Source: Saprospiraceae bacterium | GTDB taxonomy: Bacteria > Bacteroidota > Bacteroidia > Chitinophagales > Saprospiraceae | Direction of reading: 5' to 3' | Assembly (NCBI GenBank): GCA_016720635.1 | Contig: JADKKF010000014.1 | Span: 107,501-149,443, forward strand | Length of the DNA: 41,943 nt | Translations under genes and position numbers: made by a program | The notes under the pieces: model-generated | What the model was told of the DNA's origin: nothing | Database searches by the model: none | What the model saw: the letters and a program-made list of their open reading frames with translations, nothing else | Shown here: positions 7,901-17,485 of the stretch, piece after piece | Position numbering within the stretch: the stretch's first letter is position 1 | How the letters are laid out: every line of letters begins with the position of its first letter

Positions 7901-10900
7901 TACCGACTATACGGTGACGGTGACGAATGGTGGATGTACGAGTACGGCATCTGTTAGTGTGACGATAACACCACCCCCAACTGCGATGATAAGCGGTAAT
8001 CTAACGATATGTAACGGAGAAAGCACCCAACTTACGGCAACTGGCGGAATCAATTATACATGGAGCAGTCCCCCAGGCGGTGCAATAGATAATATCACAG
8101 TAAACCCAGTTACGAACACGACATACACCGTTACAGTAACGGACAATGGCTGTAAAAGCACGAGCAGCGTTGTTGTTGTAGTAAAACCATTGCCAACAGC
8201 TACCATAGCAGGGAATTTAACCATCTGTGAAGGCCAAAGCACGATACTGACCGCAGGAGGTGGCGGCACCTATGAATGGGAGGATAACAGTACGACCAAT
8301 CCAAGGACAGTAAGCCCCACGACGACCACCCAATACACGGTCAGCGTAACGAATAACGGCTGTACGAGTTTATCAAACGTACAAATAACTGTACGTCCTA
8401 TCCCAGTAGCCGCTATCAATGGGTCCTTGACTTTGTGTGCAGGAGCGAGTCTGAACTTAACAGCCACGGGAGGCGGCACCTATGCGTGGAGCAGCCCTCC
8501 AGGAGGAGCAACAGCAGTAGTGACTGTTTCGCCTGTTATAAATTCAGATTATACGGTGACGGTGACGAATGGAGGCTGTACGAGTACGGCATCTGTTAGT
8601 GTGACGATAACACCACCCCCAACTGCAATGATAAGCGGTAACCTAACGATTTGCAATGGAGAAAGCACCCAGCTTACTGCAACTGGCGGGACCAATTATA
8701 CATGGAGCAGTCCCCCAGGCGGAGCGATAGATAATATCACGGTAAACCCAATCACGAACACGACATACACCGTCACAGTAACGGACAATGGCTGTAAAAG
8801 CACGAGTAGTGTTGTTGTTGTAGTAAAACCATTGCCAACAGCTACCATAGCAGGGAATTTAACCATCTGTGAAGGCCAAAGTACGATACTGACCGCTGGT
8901 GGAGGAGGCACCTATGAATGGGAGGATAATAGCACGACCAATCCAAGGACAGTAAGCCCCACAACGACCACCCAATACACGGTCAGCGTAACGAATAACG
9001 GCTGTACGAGTGTTTCAAATGTACTAGTGACGGTGCGCCCAATCCCAGTAGCCGCGATCAATGGATCCTTGACCTTATGTGCAGGAGCGAGTCTGAACTT
9101 AACGGCCACAGGTGGTGGCACCTACGCATGGAGCAGTCCTCCAGGTGGAGCAACGGCTGTGGTGACTGTTTCGCCTGTTTCAAATACCGACTATACGGTG
9201 ACAGTGACGAATGGAGGATGTACCAGTACGGCATCTGTTAGTGTGACGATAACACCACCCCCAACTGCAATGATAAGCGGTAACCTAACGATATGTAACG
9301 GAGAAAGCACCCAACTTACGGCAACTGGCGGGATCAATTATACATGGAGCAGTCCCCCAGGCGGAGCAATAGATAATATCACAGTAAACCCAATCACCAA
9401 CACGACATACACCGTCACAGTAACGGACAATGGCTGCAAAAGCACGAGTAGTGTTGTTGTTGTAGTAAAACCATTGCCAACAGCAACGATTGCTGGGAAT
9501 TTAACCATCTGCGAAGGCCAAAGCACGATACTGACCGCTGGTGGAGGAGGTACCTATGAATGGGAGGATAATAGCACGACCAATCCAAGGACGGTAAGCC
9601 CCATTGTAAATACAACTTATATCGTTACAGTTTCAGGCTCAAATGGTTGTAAATCAAGCACTAGTATTATTGTCCGAACCACACCCAACCCAATTGCAAA
9701 TATTTCAGGAAATGCAAATATTTGTACTGGTCAAAGCACTACATTAACTGCAACAGGAGGAACTGGCTATGCGTGGAGTACGCCACCAGGAGGGGCTTCT
9801 CCAACCGTCGTTGTAAGCCCTGTCTCCGATAACACATATACTGTAACAGTTACAAATGGAACTTGTAATAGTACATCTACATTTCAAGTATTGGTTTCTG
9901 CTACACCCATGCCGCTTATTACAGGAAATCTTACCTTTTGTGTTGGCGAAACAGCTACTTTGACAGGAGAAGGTGGTATTTCCTATACATGGAGTAATAG
10001 TGTGACCGCAGTATCAATAAATGTTAATCCTATTATTAATACGAGTTATACAGTTACCGTAACCAATGGAATTTGCCAAGCTACAACAAGTGCGCTTGTT
10101 GTAGTGAGACCTAAACCAACGGCGACGATAGCAGGAAATTTAACCATCTGTGAAGGCCAAAGCTCGATATTGACCGCAGGAGGAGGAGGCACTTATGAAT
10201 GGGAGGACAACAGTACAACCAATCCTAGGACGGTAAGTCCTTTAACTAATACCCAATACACGGTCAGCGTAACGAATAATGGCTGTACGAGTGTTTCAAA
10301 TATCCAAGTGACGGTGCGCCCAATTCCAGTAGCCGCCATCAATGGAAATCTAGCCTTGTGCTCTGGTGCCAGCTCAAATTTGACAGCAACTGGAGGTAGT
10401 GGTTATGCGTGGAGTGTACCGCCAGGCGGTAATACTGCAGTTGTAAATATCTCGCCATTATCAAATACAGATTATACGGTTACAGTTACAAATAATGGCT
10501 GTACAAGTACTACTTCGGTTTCTGTAGTAGTCACACCCACACCTATTGCGTCAATTTCAGGAGACTTAACCATCTGTAATGGAGAGACATCCGAGTTAAC
10601 GGCAAACGGTGGTGTTGGATATTCTTGGAGTACACCGCCTGGAGGCAATGCAAATCCAATTAACGTAACTCCTTTAATCACAACTACATATACTGTCACA
10701 GTCACGGATAATGGCTGTAGAAGCACCGCATCGGTTACTTTAGTAGTTAATAATAACCCAAATCTCAGCATTGTTTTTGCCAATACTAGGTGTGGTGGCG
10801 ATAATGGATCCATTAATGTTTCGGTAAATGGTGGGGTGCCAAATTATAATTATATTTGGAATGGTCCACAAGTAATTGGCAATATTTCAAATCCAACCAA

Positions 10901-13900
10901 TCTCCAAAGCGGCATTTATAACCTTACGGTCACAGATGCAAAGAATTGTAAATCGGAAAGGTTTGTTACCATTGGAGGCTCAAATCCTCTTGAAATTGAT
11001 GTAGTTCCAACTCAGCCGACCTGTGGTTTAAATAATGGTTCCATTCAAATTAATGTGAATCAAGGGACTCCAAATTACAATTATTCTATAGGTGGTGCTT
11101 TTTCCAATAATAATACATATCCAAACCTAGCTCCTGGTAATTATCCAATTTCGGTAGTCGATGGAACGGGTTGTCAAGCATTTTCTAATATCAATTTGAA
11201 TATTTCAAGCGGAATAAATGCTTCCTTAGCCGTAACCAATACAACGTGTGGGGATCCTAGCAATGGGCAAATTACGATTACAGCCACTGGTGGATTGCCA
11301 AATTATGAGTATCTTTTTGGTGGAAATGTGCTTACGAATCCGATCATTACTGGAATTGGAGTAGGAAGCCACAATGTTACTATAACCGATGCACAAGGAT
11401 GTATTCGTGCTTTATCATTCAATATTGGATCATCAACGGGTATTAATATTACAGGAAATTCTACACAGGCTGGCTGCTCAGCCGCAACTGGCTCTATTAC
11501 TGTCACGGGTTCCAACGGTACCGCTCCATATACTTATGTTTTAGGAGGAAATACTACTTCAACTACAGGGCTTTTCCAAAATCTTGGATCAGGAACATAT
11601 ATAATTGAAGTGACAGACAAGAATCAATGCACAAGTTCAATTGAAATAGTGGTAACTTCTCCAAACGGTTTTACTGGGTCCGTTAATACAACTAGTGCTC
11701 ATTGCAATCAAATGGATGGCGCATTATCCATCAATCTAGTAGGAGGCTTGGCCCCATTTTCTTATGTAGTGAATGATGTTACTCAATCTTCTGGATTATT
11801 TACAAATCTTAGCCCTGGAGCCTACGATGATATCCAAGTAATAGATGCAAACGGTTGTAGTATAAATTTAAATGCAGTTATAAACAATATAAATGGCCCA
11901 ACTGGTTTAGTAAATCTCACGCATACAAGTTGTAATTTAACCAATGGTATCATAAATATAAATGCAACAGGAGGCACAAATCCTTATACTTACACAATCA
12001 GCGGCACCAATACTTCCAATACAACTGGGATTTTTTCAAGCCTAGGGGCTGGCGCTTATACCGTTACGATCACAGATAGCAAATCTTGTACCTCTGTCAT
12101 TAACACGATGATAAATCCATCGGTGAATATTTCGGCTAGGGCGATTACTTCACCTGCAGCTTGTGGTACTAATAGTGGATCGATTACAGTTACGCCAATT
12201 GGCGGTGTGATTCCATTTAATTATAGTCTCAATAATGGCCCTTCAAGTTCTTCAAATATTTTTCAAAATTTGAGTCCAAATACGTATAGCGTTCAAGTCA
12301 TCGATGGTAATAATTGTTCGATTTCCTTGTCTGTAACTGTTCCAAATTCCAATGGTCCTAATACATCAACGAGCTTCAGAAACGCTACTTGTAATTTGGA
12401 TAATGGTTCCATTAATATATCTGCCACGGGAGGAACATTTACTTATACATTTAGTGGCAACGGACTCACTCCCAACAATAATGGAATATTTACTAATGTA
12501 GCCCCAGGAATTTACTTTGTTACGACGACAGATGGAAACTCATGCTCTGTCGTGGACAGAATAGAGATTGTAAATATAGCTGGTCCGAGCTCAGGAGGTA
12601 GTGCTTCAGCTCCAAAGTGTGGATTGGACAATGGATCCATTACCGTCACCCCAACTGGAGGAACTACACCTTATACTTATCAAATCTCACCAATGGTGGG
12701 AACACAAACCTCCAATGTATTTACTAATTTACCTCCGGGGAATTATACCATTACCATAACAGATAATAATAATTGTATAGCTATTGACTTTATTCCATTG
12801 GTAGCGCAAGCACCACCGAGCATAATAGTTATGACTAAGGATGCTTTGTGTAATGGTGCCAACGGAAGCCTAGTTGTGAATGCTTCCAGTGGTTTACCTC
12901 CTTATTTATACAGCATTGGAGGGGTTTTTTCTAACAGTAATGAGTTTACCAACCTATTGCCAGGAACTTATACGGTTAGTGTTACAGATTTTTCTAATTG
13001 TTTGGTAACAAGTACCGTTTTAATTGGAAACACAAATCCACTCGTATTGCAAAATTCTGTAGTGGTACAAACCTCCTGTGGACAAAATAACGGTTCTATA
13101 GCCGTAAATGTCAGCAATGGACAAATGCCGTACAATTATAATTTTGGTGGCGGAAACCAAGGGTTAAATACAACTTCTGGGCTTGGCGCTGGGAATTATG
13201 CCTTTACCGTTACCGATAATCTAGGTTGTTCTTTAACTGGTCAAGAAACCATCAGCCCTTCTTCTGGCGTTGCAGCCAATGCCAATATAACGCCTTCCTC
13301 ATGCGGTATAAACAATGGGTCAGCCACCGTTTTGGTTACTCAGGGTATTTCTCCTTATACATATAATATTTCAGGGACACCTCAAGCTGGAAATGTCTTT
13401 TCTGGGCTTGGTGCTGGTACTTATGTTATTACCGTGACAGATAATAGCTTGTGTCAGACTTTTATTCCAGTAAATATTCCTTCTAGTTCGGGTTTGTCTG
13501 CGTCCATCTCACACTCAGATGATAGATGTTCAGCTTCCGTAGGTTCCATTACCATTGCGGCGACTGGGACAAATACACCTATTCGTTATAACATTGGATC
13601 AGGAAATGTTTTAAATCCAATTTTTGCGAATTTGACATCTGGAACTTATACTGTTACTGTAACAGACAATGCAGGTTGTACCATTTTACTGAATACCCAA
13701 GTTAATAATGTCGCGGGTCCAACTGCCGTGTCGGGAACGAGTTTGAATACTTCATGCGGCCTAAATAATGGTTCTATAACGCTGTCTGCAATAGGTGGTA
13801 CATTGCCTTATATGTTCAGTATTGGGGCAGGTTTTGTTAGTTCTAATGTTTTTGGGAATCTTCCTTCTGGAAATTATACCATTTCAGTTCGTGATGCCAA

Positions 13901-16900
13901 TAATTGTACTTTTGCATCAACGACAAATGTTTTAGCATCTTCAAATGTTACCTATACTTCCACCATTGATTCTACCAATTGCTCTAATAACAGCGGTCGT
14001 ATTTCTATAAATGCACTCAATGGCACGTCCCCTTATAATTTTTACTTGGGAGCAGCTGCACAGTCAAATGCCGTCTCAGCCGTATTCAATGGATTGGCTT
14101 CAGGGAATCATTTTTTAACCATAACTGATAATAATGGATGTCAAATCCTAGATACTTTAACAGTGCCAATGGTGGCTGGATTCAGCGCTAATGTTACTTC
14201 GACTGTTACCAGTTGTGGAGCTAATAATGGATCTATTATCGTAACTGTCCAAGGAGGTCTGTCGCCATTTTCATACACCATCGGAGGAGCATCTCAATCC
14301 TCGAATATTTTTAATAATCTAAGCGCAGGCAATTATATTGTGACCACAACGGATCAAAACGGTTGCGTGCAAATTAACCCAGTGTCGGTGCTTTCTTCGA
14401 GTGGTTTGTCTATATCATTGACGACTGCCAATGTGAAATGTGGTGGTGCAAATGGATCCATTTCGGTGTCTATCAATGGAGGATCTTCACCTTATTCAAT
14501 CGATATATTTCCAGTAATTACCATAGGGCCACCTAATACCTATTTGAACGTTGGAGCTGGAACTTATACCATCACGGTTACGGATGTTTCTGGTTGTTCG
14601 GTTACTCAAGTAGCTACTATTTTGAATAATCCTGGTCCAACTAATCTTTCTTTAGCAGCAACGCCAACCAGCTGCGGTAATTCAAATGGAGTCATCATGG
14701 CCACTATCACAGGTGGTACTTCGCCATTTTTGTATAGTATCCCCACTGCCTTAAATCAGTCAATTGGAACATTCAATAATCTAGCAAGTGGAAGCTATGA
14801 TATGACAGTAACAGATGCGAACGGATGTCAAATTATACGAAATACCAGCATCGCAGCCTCACAGGCGATTGTGTTGAGCTCTCTGCTGATTGATAGTACT
14901 TCCTGCATAGGCAATGATGGAAAAATTACTGTAAATGTATCCAATGCATCTCCCCCTATTAGGTACGCTTTGGGTAGCACCGTTCAAATTGATAACCCGA
15001 TATTTAACAACCTTGGATCAGGAAATTACAATCTCAGCATCACGGATGGCAATGGTTGTACTTTTATACAAAATAATATTTTGGTTCCTGCTAGAAACGC
15101 GCCGATTGGGTCGCTTAGAATTGATAGTACTACGTGTATGCAATCAAACGGTACGATCACAGTCAATATGACTTCAGGGGGATCGCCATTTAGATATTCA
15201 ATCATTCCTGGGACATTCTCAGCTTCTAATGTATTTAATAATTTAGCCACGGGACAATACACGGTTACGATTGTTGATAATAATAATTGTACCATCACTT
15301 TAGGAGGAAATATTTCCGCTAAATCAAAAATAAATATTGAAGGGACAGTCGTAACCAACGTATCGACCACTGGTGCTATGGACGGTTCCGCTAATATTTC
15401 ATTATCCAATCCTAATCATCCAGTCTCCTATGTTTGGTCATTTAACGGATCAAATGTGGGTAATTCTACCTTGTTGACAGGAAACAATATCAACATGCCG
15501 AACTTAGCAGCTGGGCAATATGCGGTAACCGTGACGGATAGAAATGGTTGTACTTCGGTGACCAGTTTCACTTTGACAGAGCCATCTTGCGGTCTTGCTG
15601 CGACCGTCGTTTCATCAAATATAAGTTGCAATGGTTTGGCCAATGGGGCATTTGCAATGAATATTGTAGGTGCGAATTTACCTTTGACTTACACGTGGAC
15701 AGGACCGACCGCCATAGGCAATACCAATACCGCCAACAACCTGCGAGCAGGACTTTACTCGGGCACCCTAACCGATGCTGCGCTGTGCAAAGTTGTCGTG
15801 AACTTTACAATCACCGAACCTTTGATTTTAAAAGATACCTTAATTCAACTGACCAACAACCTATGCGCTTCGACTTGCCTTGGAGCCATCAATGTTTCAG
15901 CTGTAGGAGGTACACCAAGCTACCAATATATCTGGTCAACGGGCAGTCCAAGCAACGCCATTTCCAATTTGTGTTCTAGCGATTATACAGTTACCATTAC
16001 CGACGGAAATGGGTGTAAAATCAGCAAATCATTTACAATTACTGGAACAGCACCCATCCAACTTAATTGTAGCCAACTAGCCCCAGCGACAACGTTTGGT
16101 GGAATTGAAGGCATAGGTGGCATCGTTGTTACTGGTGGGGTTCCACTTTATTCTATTGCATATTCTGGGCCTATATCTAATGTGTTGACTGGACAAGGTG
16201 CTAATATTTCGATTACTGGGCTCAAAAGCGGCCAATACAGCATCACCGTCACGGATATGAACGGTTGTACGGCAATTTGTGGATTTAACATTGCCAATTT
16301 GGCTTGTAACTTGCGTGATTCGGTCATTTTATCCCAATCTCCAACCTGTTTTGGTCTCTCGAATGGAGCGATTACCATCTCAGGAAGCCGAGGAACACCA
16401 CCTTATAGCTATATTTGGGGTGACAACAATATTAATCCTGCCAGGACTGGTTTGCCAGCAGGTAGGCATTATTATACCATCACGGACGTTAATTCATGCG
16501 TGGACTCAGGGTATGTGAATTTAACCAATCCGTTGCCAATCAGCTTTACTAAGGACATAGATTCTTTAGACTGTACAGGTAGGAATATCGGTCGCATCAC
16601 CTATACCAATTTTTCAGGAGGTTCGGGTATTTATTCCTACGCATACGCGCCTAGCAAGGAATTTAAAGACATCGTGGCTGGTACAGTTATACTCTCTAAT
16701 TTAGGGGAAAATACCTATGTAGTTGTGTTGAAAGATGGAAATGGTTGTGAATTTTACGACACGACAACTTTGATCAAACCGACGGGACTTGACATCAATT
16801 TACCTTCTGTAATCGAGATTGAATCTGGTGACGAAGTGTTGATTACTGCCTTGTACAATCGCAATCCAAACGAGATGGCAACTTGGTTGTGGATGGAACG

Positions 16901-17330
16901 AGATTCGATCATAGGCGGCAATTTTGACAATATCACCCGCACACCATTCGCCTCGACCACCATCCGATTGAAAGGAACGGATATATATGGTTGTATGGAC
17001 TTCGCGATAGTTAATATCGTCGTGAAAAAGACCGTTCATTTATACATTCCCAATAGCTTCTCGCCCAATGGTGACGGCATAAACGATCGATTCAAGATCT
17101 ACGGAAACGACAAGATCGTGAACGCCGATTATATGCGAATCTTTGACCGATGGGGCAATATGGTTTACGAAGAGAAAGACTTTAAGCCACTAGAAGGCGG
17201 TCAAAATGGTTGGAGCGGTTATTTCAAAAATTCATTGATGAACCCAGCCGTTTTTGTCTATACCATCCGGGTCACTTACAACGATGGCACGAAAGTGGAT
17301 TTTGTGGGCGATTTGACGTTGACGCATTAA
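4983..17330 (+). CDS. Giant repeat adhesin with T9SS type B (gliding-motility) C-terminal domain
   Basis: An intact 4,115-codon frame, the main part of a protein that really begins near 4041; ATG 4983 is not the true start. Order of domains: cysteine-rich Ig-like modules (residues about 40-286), a tandem array of 214-residue units (about 287-1540), six more diverged Ig-like modules, then about 26 SprB-type repeats (about 1925-3935; pattern C-x4-NGSI-x6-GG-x2-PY-Y ... GxYxVTVTDxxGC), a last Ig-like module, and the C-terminal signal from about residue 4019 (IPNSFSPNGDGINDRF, then IFDRWGNMVYE, W and the final FVGDLTLTH). That ending is the gliding-motility-associated type B sorting domain, recognised by T9SS and surface complexes of the PorP/SprF kind. 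SprB-like proteins are surface adhesins, used for gliding in Flavobacterium. No PorP/SprF gene is nearby. Confidence 0.92.
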   Translation: MRKPRNAEFTTAPTVSGPSWTCNSRKATSTSLCFPASTVIAMTPPCSSGISYTYQWSSSDPSVAAVPAGAMNFTTASSINVSAVGSGTADIEVIVKMQTTLTFGGVPCPVESVLNYAFPVVVNSFTATAAPVDATFCAGASFQLMSSAGSTRTWSGPGGYTSSFQNPTRTSITTAMSGTYCVTVTAVSGCKSTSCVVITVGSNPTAVAGPNVTACSGADITLNSSGAGLGGSYNWGGPSGFSSSDQNPIISGATTSNSGIYTVTVTNAAGCRSTSTMSVTIQNIPNAAINGSLTLCAGASLNLTATGGGTYAWSSPPGGATAVVTVSPVSNTDYTVTVTNGGCTSTASVSVTITPPPTAMISGNLTICNGESTQLTATGGTNYTWSSPPGGAIDNITVNPITNTTYTVTVTDNGCKSTSSVRVVVKPLPTATIAGNLTICEGQSTILTAGGGGTYEWEDNSTTNPRTVSPTTTTQYTVSVTNNGCTSVSNVQVTVRPIPVAAINGSLTLCAGASLNLTATGGGTYAWSSPPGGATAAVTVSPSVDTDYTVTVTNGGCTSTASVSVTITPPPTAMISGNLTICNGESTQLTASGGTNYTWSSPPGGAIDNITVNPVTNTTYTVTVTDDGCKSTSSVRVVVKPLPTATIAGNLTICEGQSTILTAGGGGTYEWEDNSTTNPRTVSPTTTTQYTVSVTNNGCTSVSNVLVTVRPIPVAAINGSLTLCAGASLNLTATGGGTYAWSSPPGGATAVVTVSPSVDTDYTVTVTNGGCTSTASVSVTITPPPTAMISGNLTICNGESTQLTATGGTNYTWSSPPGGAIDNITVNPITNTTYTVTVTDNGCKSTSSVRVVVKPLPTATIAGNLTICEGQSTILTAGGGGTYEWEDNSTTNPRTVSPTTTTQYTVSVTNNGCTSVSNVQVTVRPIPVAAINGSLTLCAGASLNLTATGGGTYAWSSPPGGATAVVTVSPVIDTDYTVTVTNGGCTSTASVSVTITPPPTAMISGNLTICNGESTQLTATGGINYTWSSPPGGAIDNITVNPVTNTTYTVTVTDNGCKSTSSVVVVVKPLPTATIAGNLTICEGQSTILTAGGGGTYEWEDNSTTNPRTVSPTTTTQYTVSVTNNGCTSLSNVQITVRPIPVAAINGSLTLCAGASLNLTATGGGTYAWSSPPGGATAVVTVSPVINSDYTVTVTNGGCTSTASVSVTITPPPTAMISGNLTICNGESTQLTATGGTNYTWSSPPGGAIDNITVNPITNTTYTVTVTDNGCKSTSSVVVVVKPLPTATIAGNLTICEGQSTILTAGGGGTYEWEDNSTTNPRTVSPTTTTQYTVSVTNNGCTSVSNVLVTVRPIPVAAINGSLTLCAGASLNLTATGGGTYAWSSPPGGATAVVTVSPVSNTDYTVTVTNGGCTSTASVSVTITPPPTAMISGNLTICNGESTQLTATGGINYTWSSPPGGAIDNITVNPITNTTYTVTVTDNGCKSTSSVVVVVKPLPTATIAGNLTICEGQSTILTAGGGGTYEWEDNSTTNPRTVSPIVNTTYIVTVSGSNGCKSSTSIIVRTTPNPIANISGNANICTGQSTTLTATGGTGYAWSTPPGGASPTVVVSPVSDNTYTVTVTNGTCNSTSTFQVLVSATPMPLITGNLTFCVGETATLTGEGGISYTWSNSVTAVSINVNPIINTSYTVTVTNGICQATTSALVVVRPKPTATIAGNLTICEGQSSILTAGGGGTYEWEDNSTTNPRTVSPLTNTQYTVSVTNNGCTSVSNIQVTVRPIPVAAINGNLALCSGASSNLTATGGSGYAWSVPPGGNTAVVNISPLSNTDYTVTVTNNGCTSTTSVSVVVTPTPIASISGDLTICNGETSELTANGGVGYSWSTPPGGNANPINVTPLITTTYTVTVTDNGCRSTASVTLVVNNNPNLSIVFANTRCGGDNGSINVSVNGGVPNYNYIWNGPQVIGNISNPTNLQSGIYNLTVTDAKNCKSERFVTIGGSNPLEIDVVPTQPTCGLNNGSIQINVNQGTPNYNYSIGGAFSNNNTYPNLAPGNYPISVVDGTGCQAFSNINLNISSGINASLAVTNTTCGDPSNGQITITATGGLPNYEYLFGGNVLTNPIITGIGVGSHNVTITDAQGCIRALSFNIGSSTGINITGNSTQAGCSAATGSITVTGSNGTAPYTYVLGGNTTSTTGLFQNLGSGTYIIEVTDKNQCTSSIEIVVTSPNGFTGSVNTTSAHCNQMDGALSINLVGGLAPFSYVVNDVTQSSGLFTNLSPGAYDDIQVIDANGCSINLNAVINNINGPTGLVNLTHTSCNLTNGIININATGGTNPYTYTISGTNTSNTTGIFSSLGAGAYTVTITDSKSCTSVINTMINPSVNISARAITSPAACGTNSGSITVTPIGGVIPFNYSLNNGPSSSSNIFQNLSPNTYSVQVIDGNNCSISLSVTVPNSNGPNTSTSFRNATCNLDNGSINISATGGTFTYTFSGNGLTPNNNGIFTNVAPGIYFVTTTDGNSCSVVDRIEIVNIAGPSSGGSASAPKCGLDNGSITVTPTGGTTPYTYQISPMVGTQTSNVFTNLPPGNYTITITDNNNCIAIDFIPLVAQAPPSIIVMTKDALCNGANGSLVVNASSGLPPYLYSIGGVFSNSNEFTNLLPGTYTVSVTDFSNCLVTSTVLIGNTNPLVLQNSVVVQTSCGQNNGSIAVNVSNGQMPYNYNFGGGNQGLNTTSGLGAGNYAFTVTDNLGCSLTGQETISPSSGVAANANITPSSCGINNGSATVLVTQGISPYTYNISGTPQAGNVFSGLGAGTYVITVTDNSLCQTFIPVNIPSSSGLSASISHSDDRCSASVGSITIAATGTNTPIRYNIGSGNVLNPIFANLTSGTYTVTVTDNAGCTILLNTQVNNVAGPTAVSGTSLNTSCGLNNGSITLSAIGGTLPYMFSIGAGFVSSNVFGNLPSGNYTISVRDANNCTFASTTNVLASSNVTYTSTIDSTNCSNNSGRISINALNGTSPYNFYLGAAAQSNAVSAVFNGLASGNHFLTITDNNGCQILDTLTVPMVAGFSANVTSTVTSCGANNGSIIVTVQGGLSPFSYTIGGASQSSNIFNNLSAGNYIVTTTDQNGCVQINPVSVLSSSGLSISLTTANVKCGGANGSISVSINGGSSPYSIDIFPVITIGPPNTYLNVGAGTYTITVTDVSGCSVTQVATILNNPGPTNLSLAATPTSCGNSNGVIMATITGGTSPFLYSIPTALNQSIGTFNNLASGSYDMTVTDANGCQIIRNTSIAASQAIVLSSLLIDSTSCIGNDGKITVNVSNASPPIRYALGSTVQIDNPIFNNLGSGNYNLSITDGNGCTFIQNNILVPARNAPIGSLRIDSTTCMQSNGTITVNMTSGGSPFRYSIIPGTFSASNVFNNLATGQYTVTIVDNNNCTITLGGNISAKSKINIEGTVVTNVSTTGAMDGSANISLSNPNHPVSYVWSFNGSNVGNSTLLTGNNINMPNLAAGQYAVTVTDRNGCTSVTSFTLTEPSCGLAATVVSSNISCNGLANGAFAMNIVGANLPLTYTWTGPTAIGNTNTANNLRAGLYSGTLTDAALCKVVVNFTITEPLILKDTLIQLTNNLCASTCLGAINVSAVGGTPSYQYIWSTGSPSNAISNLCSSDYTVTITDGNGCKISKSFTITGTAPIQLNCSQLAPATTFGGIEGIGGIVVTGGVPLYSIAYSGPISNVLTGQGANISITGLKSGQYSITVTDMNGCTAICGFNIANLACNLRDSVILSQSPTCFGLSNGAITISGSRGTPPYSYIWGDNNINPARTGLPAGRHYYTITDVNSCVDSGYVNLTNPLPISFTKDIDSLDCTGRNIGRITYTNFSGGSGIYSYAYAPSKEFKDIVAGTVILSNLGENTYVVVLKDGNGCEFYDTTTLIKPTGLDINLPSVIEIESGDEVLITALYNRNPNEMATWLWMERDSIIGGNFDNITRTPFASTTIRLKGTDIYGCMDFAIVNIVVKKTVHLYIPNSFSPNGDGINDRFKIYGNDKIVNADYMRIFDRWGNMVYEEKDFKPLEGGQNGWSGYFKNSLMNPAVFVYTIRVTYNDGTKVDFVGDLTLTH
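5841..9602 (+). repeat. Tandem array of 642-bp units coding three Ig-like modules each
   Basis: Unit starts (GCCGC[AGT]ATCAATGG) fall at 5841, 6483, 7125, 7767, 8409 and 9051, exactly 642 bases apart, with the last unit diverging near 9602. Each unit codes 214 residues in three modules of about 71: A (INGSLTLCAG ... SSPPGGA), B (ISGNLTICNG ... SSPPGGA) and C (IAGNLTICEG ... WEDNST). Each module has a Cys pair. The copies are nearly identical at the DNA level, including many synonymous sites. Diverged copies of C, A and B recur at about 10120-10750, after two other modules. Confidence 0.95.
10756..16785 (+). repeat. Array of about 26 diverged SprB-type repeats
   Basis: Each repeat is 70-85 residues and begins with Cys, then NGSI or similar, GG-x-x-PY and ends in a TVTDxxGC strand. 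Unlike the 642-bp array these copies are well diverged in both DNA and protein, so this is an old array. Two Cys per repeat suggest one disulfide each. Confidence 0.85.
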
Positions 17331-17355
17331 TATATCTTTGCGGTCTGTTTAGAAT

Positions 17356-17485
17356 TGGGCGTCCCCTCGATAGGATCGAGGGTCGCGTGTTGCGTGGGTT
17401 TCGTCTCGCCTTATCGTCGAGACTCTCGTCGCATCGAAGATGCTCCGAGACCACTCCACCCGCTGACGCAATGCAGTCATCGTGG
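17356..17485 (+). repeat. Structured intergenic repeat, copy B
   Basis: It begins GGGCGTCCCCTCGAT 25 bases after the adhesin stop. Hairpin 1 pairs 17364-17371 with 17375-17382 (CCCTCGAT/ATCGAGGG). Hairpin 2 pairs 17403-17408 with 17418-17423 (GTCTCG/CGAGAC). It is GC-rich against an AT-rich background and lies just after a stop codon in the same direction, as copies D and E do. Confidence 0.65.

Noticed and set aside
5841..9602. CRISPR-like regular repeats
   Set aside because: The period is 642 bases, the whole unit is conserved with no unique spacers, and it is in frame within a coding sequence.
6128..9615. Regularly spaced minus-strand open frames of 62-71 codons inside the first adhesin
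   Set aside because: They repeat every 642 bases only because the plus-strand array does; they have no start context and are shadows of the adhesin frame.
4983..17330. Non-ribosomal peptide or polyketide megasynthase, suggested by the length
   Set aside because: No adenylation, condensation or carrier motifs; the sequence is all Ig-like and SprB-type beta modules with a T9SS end.
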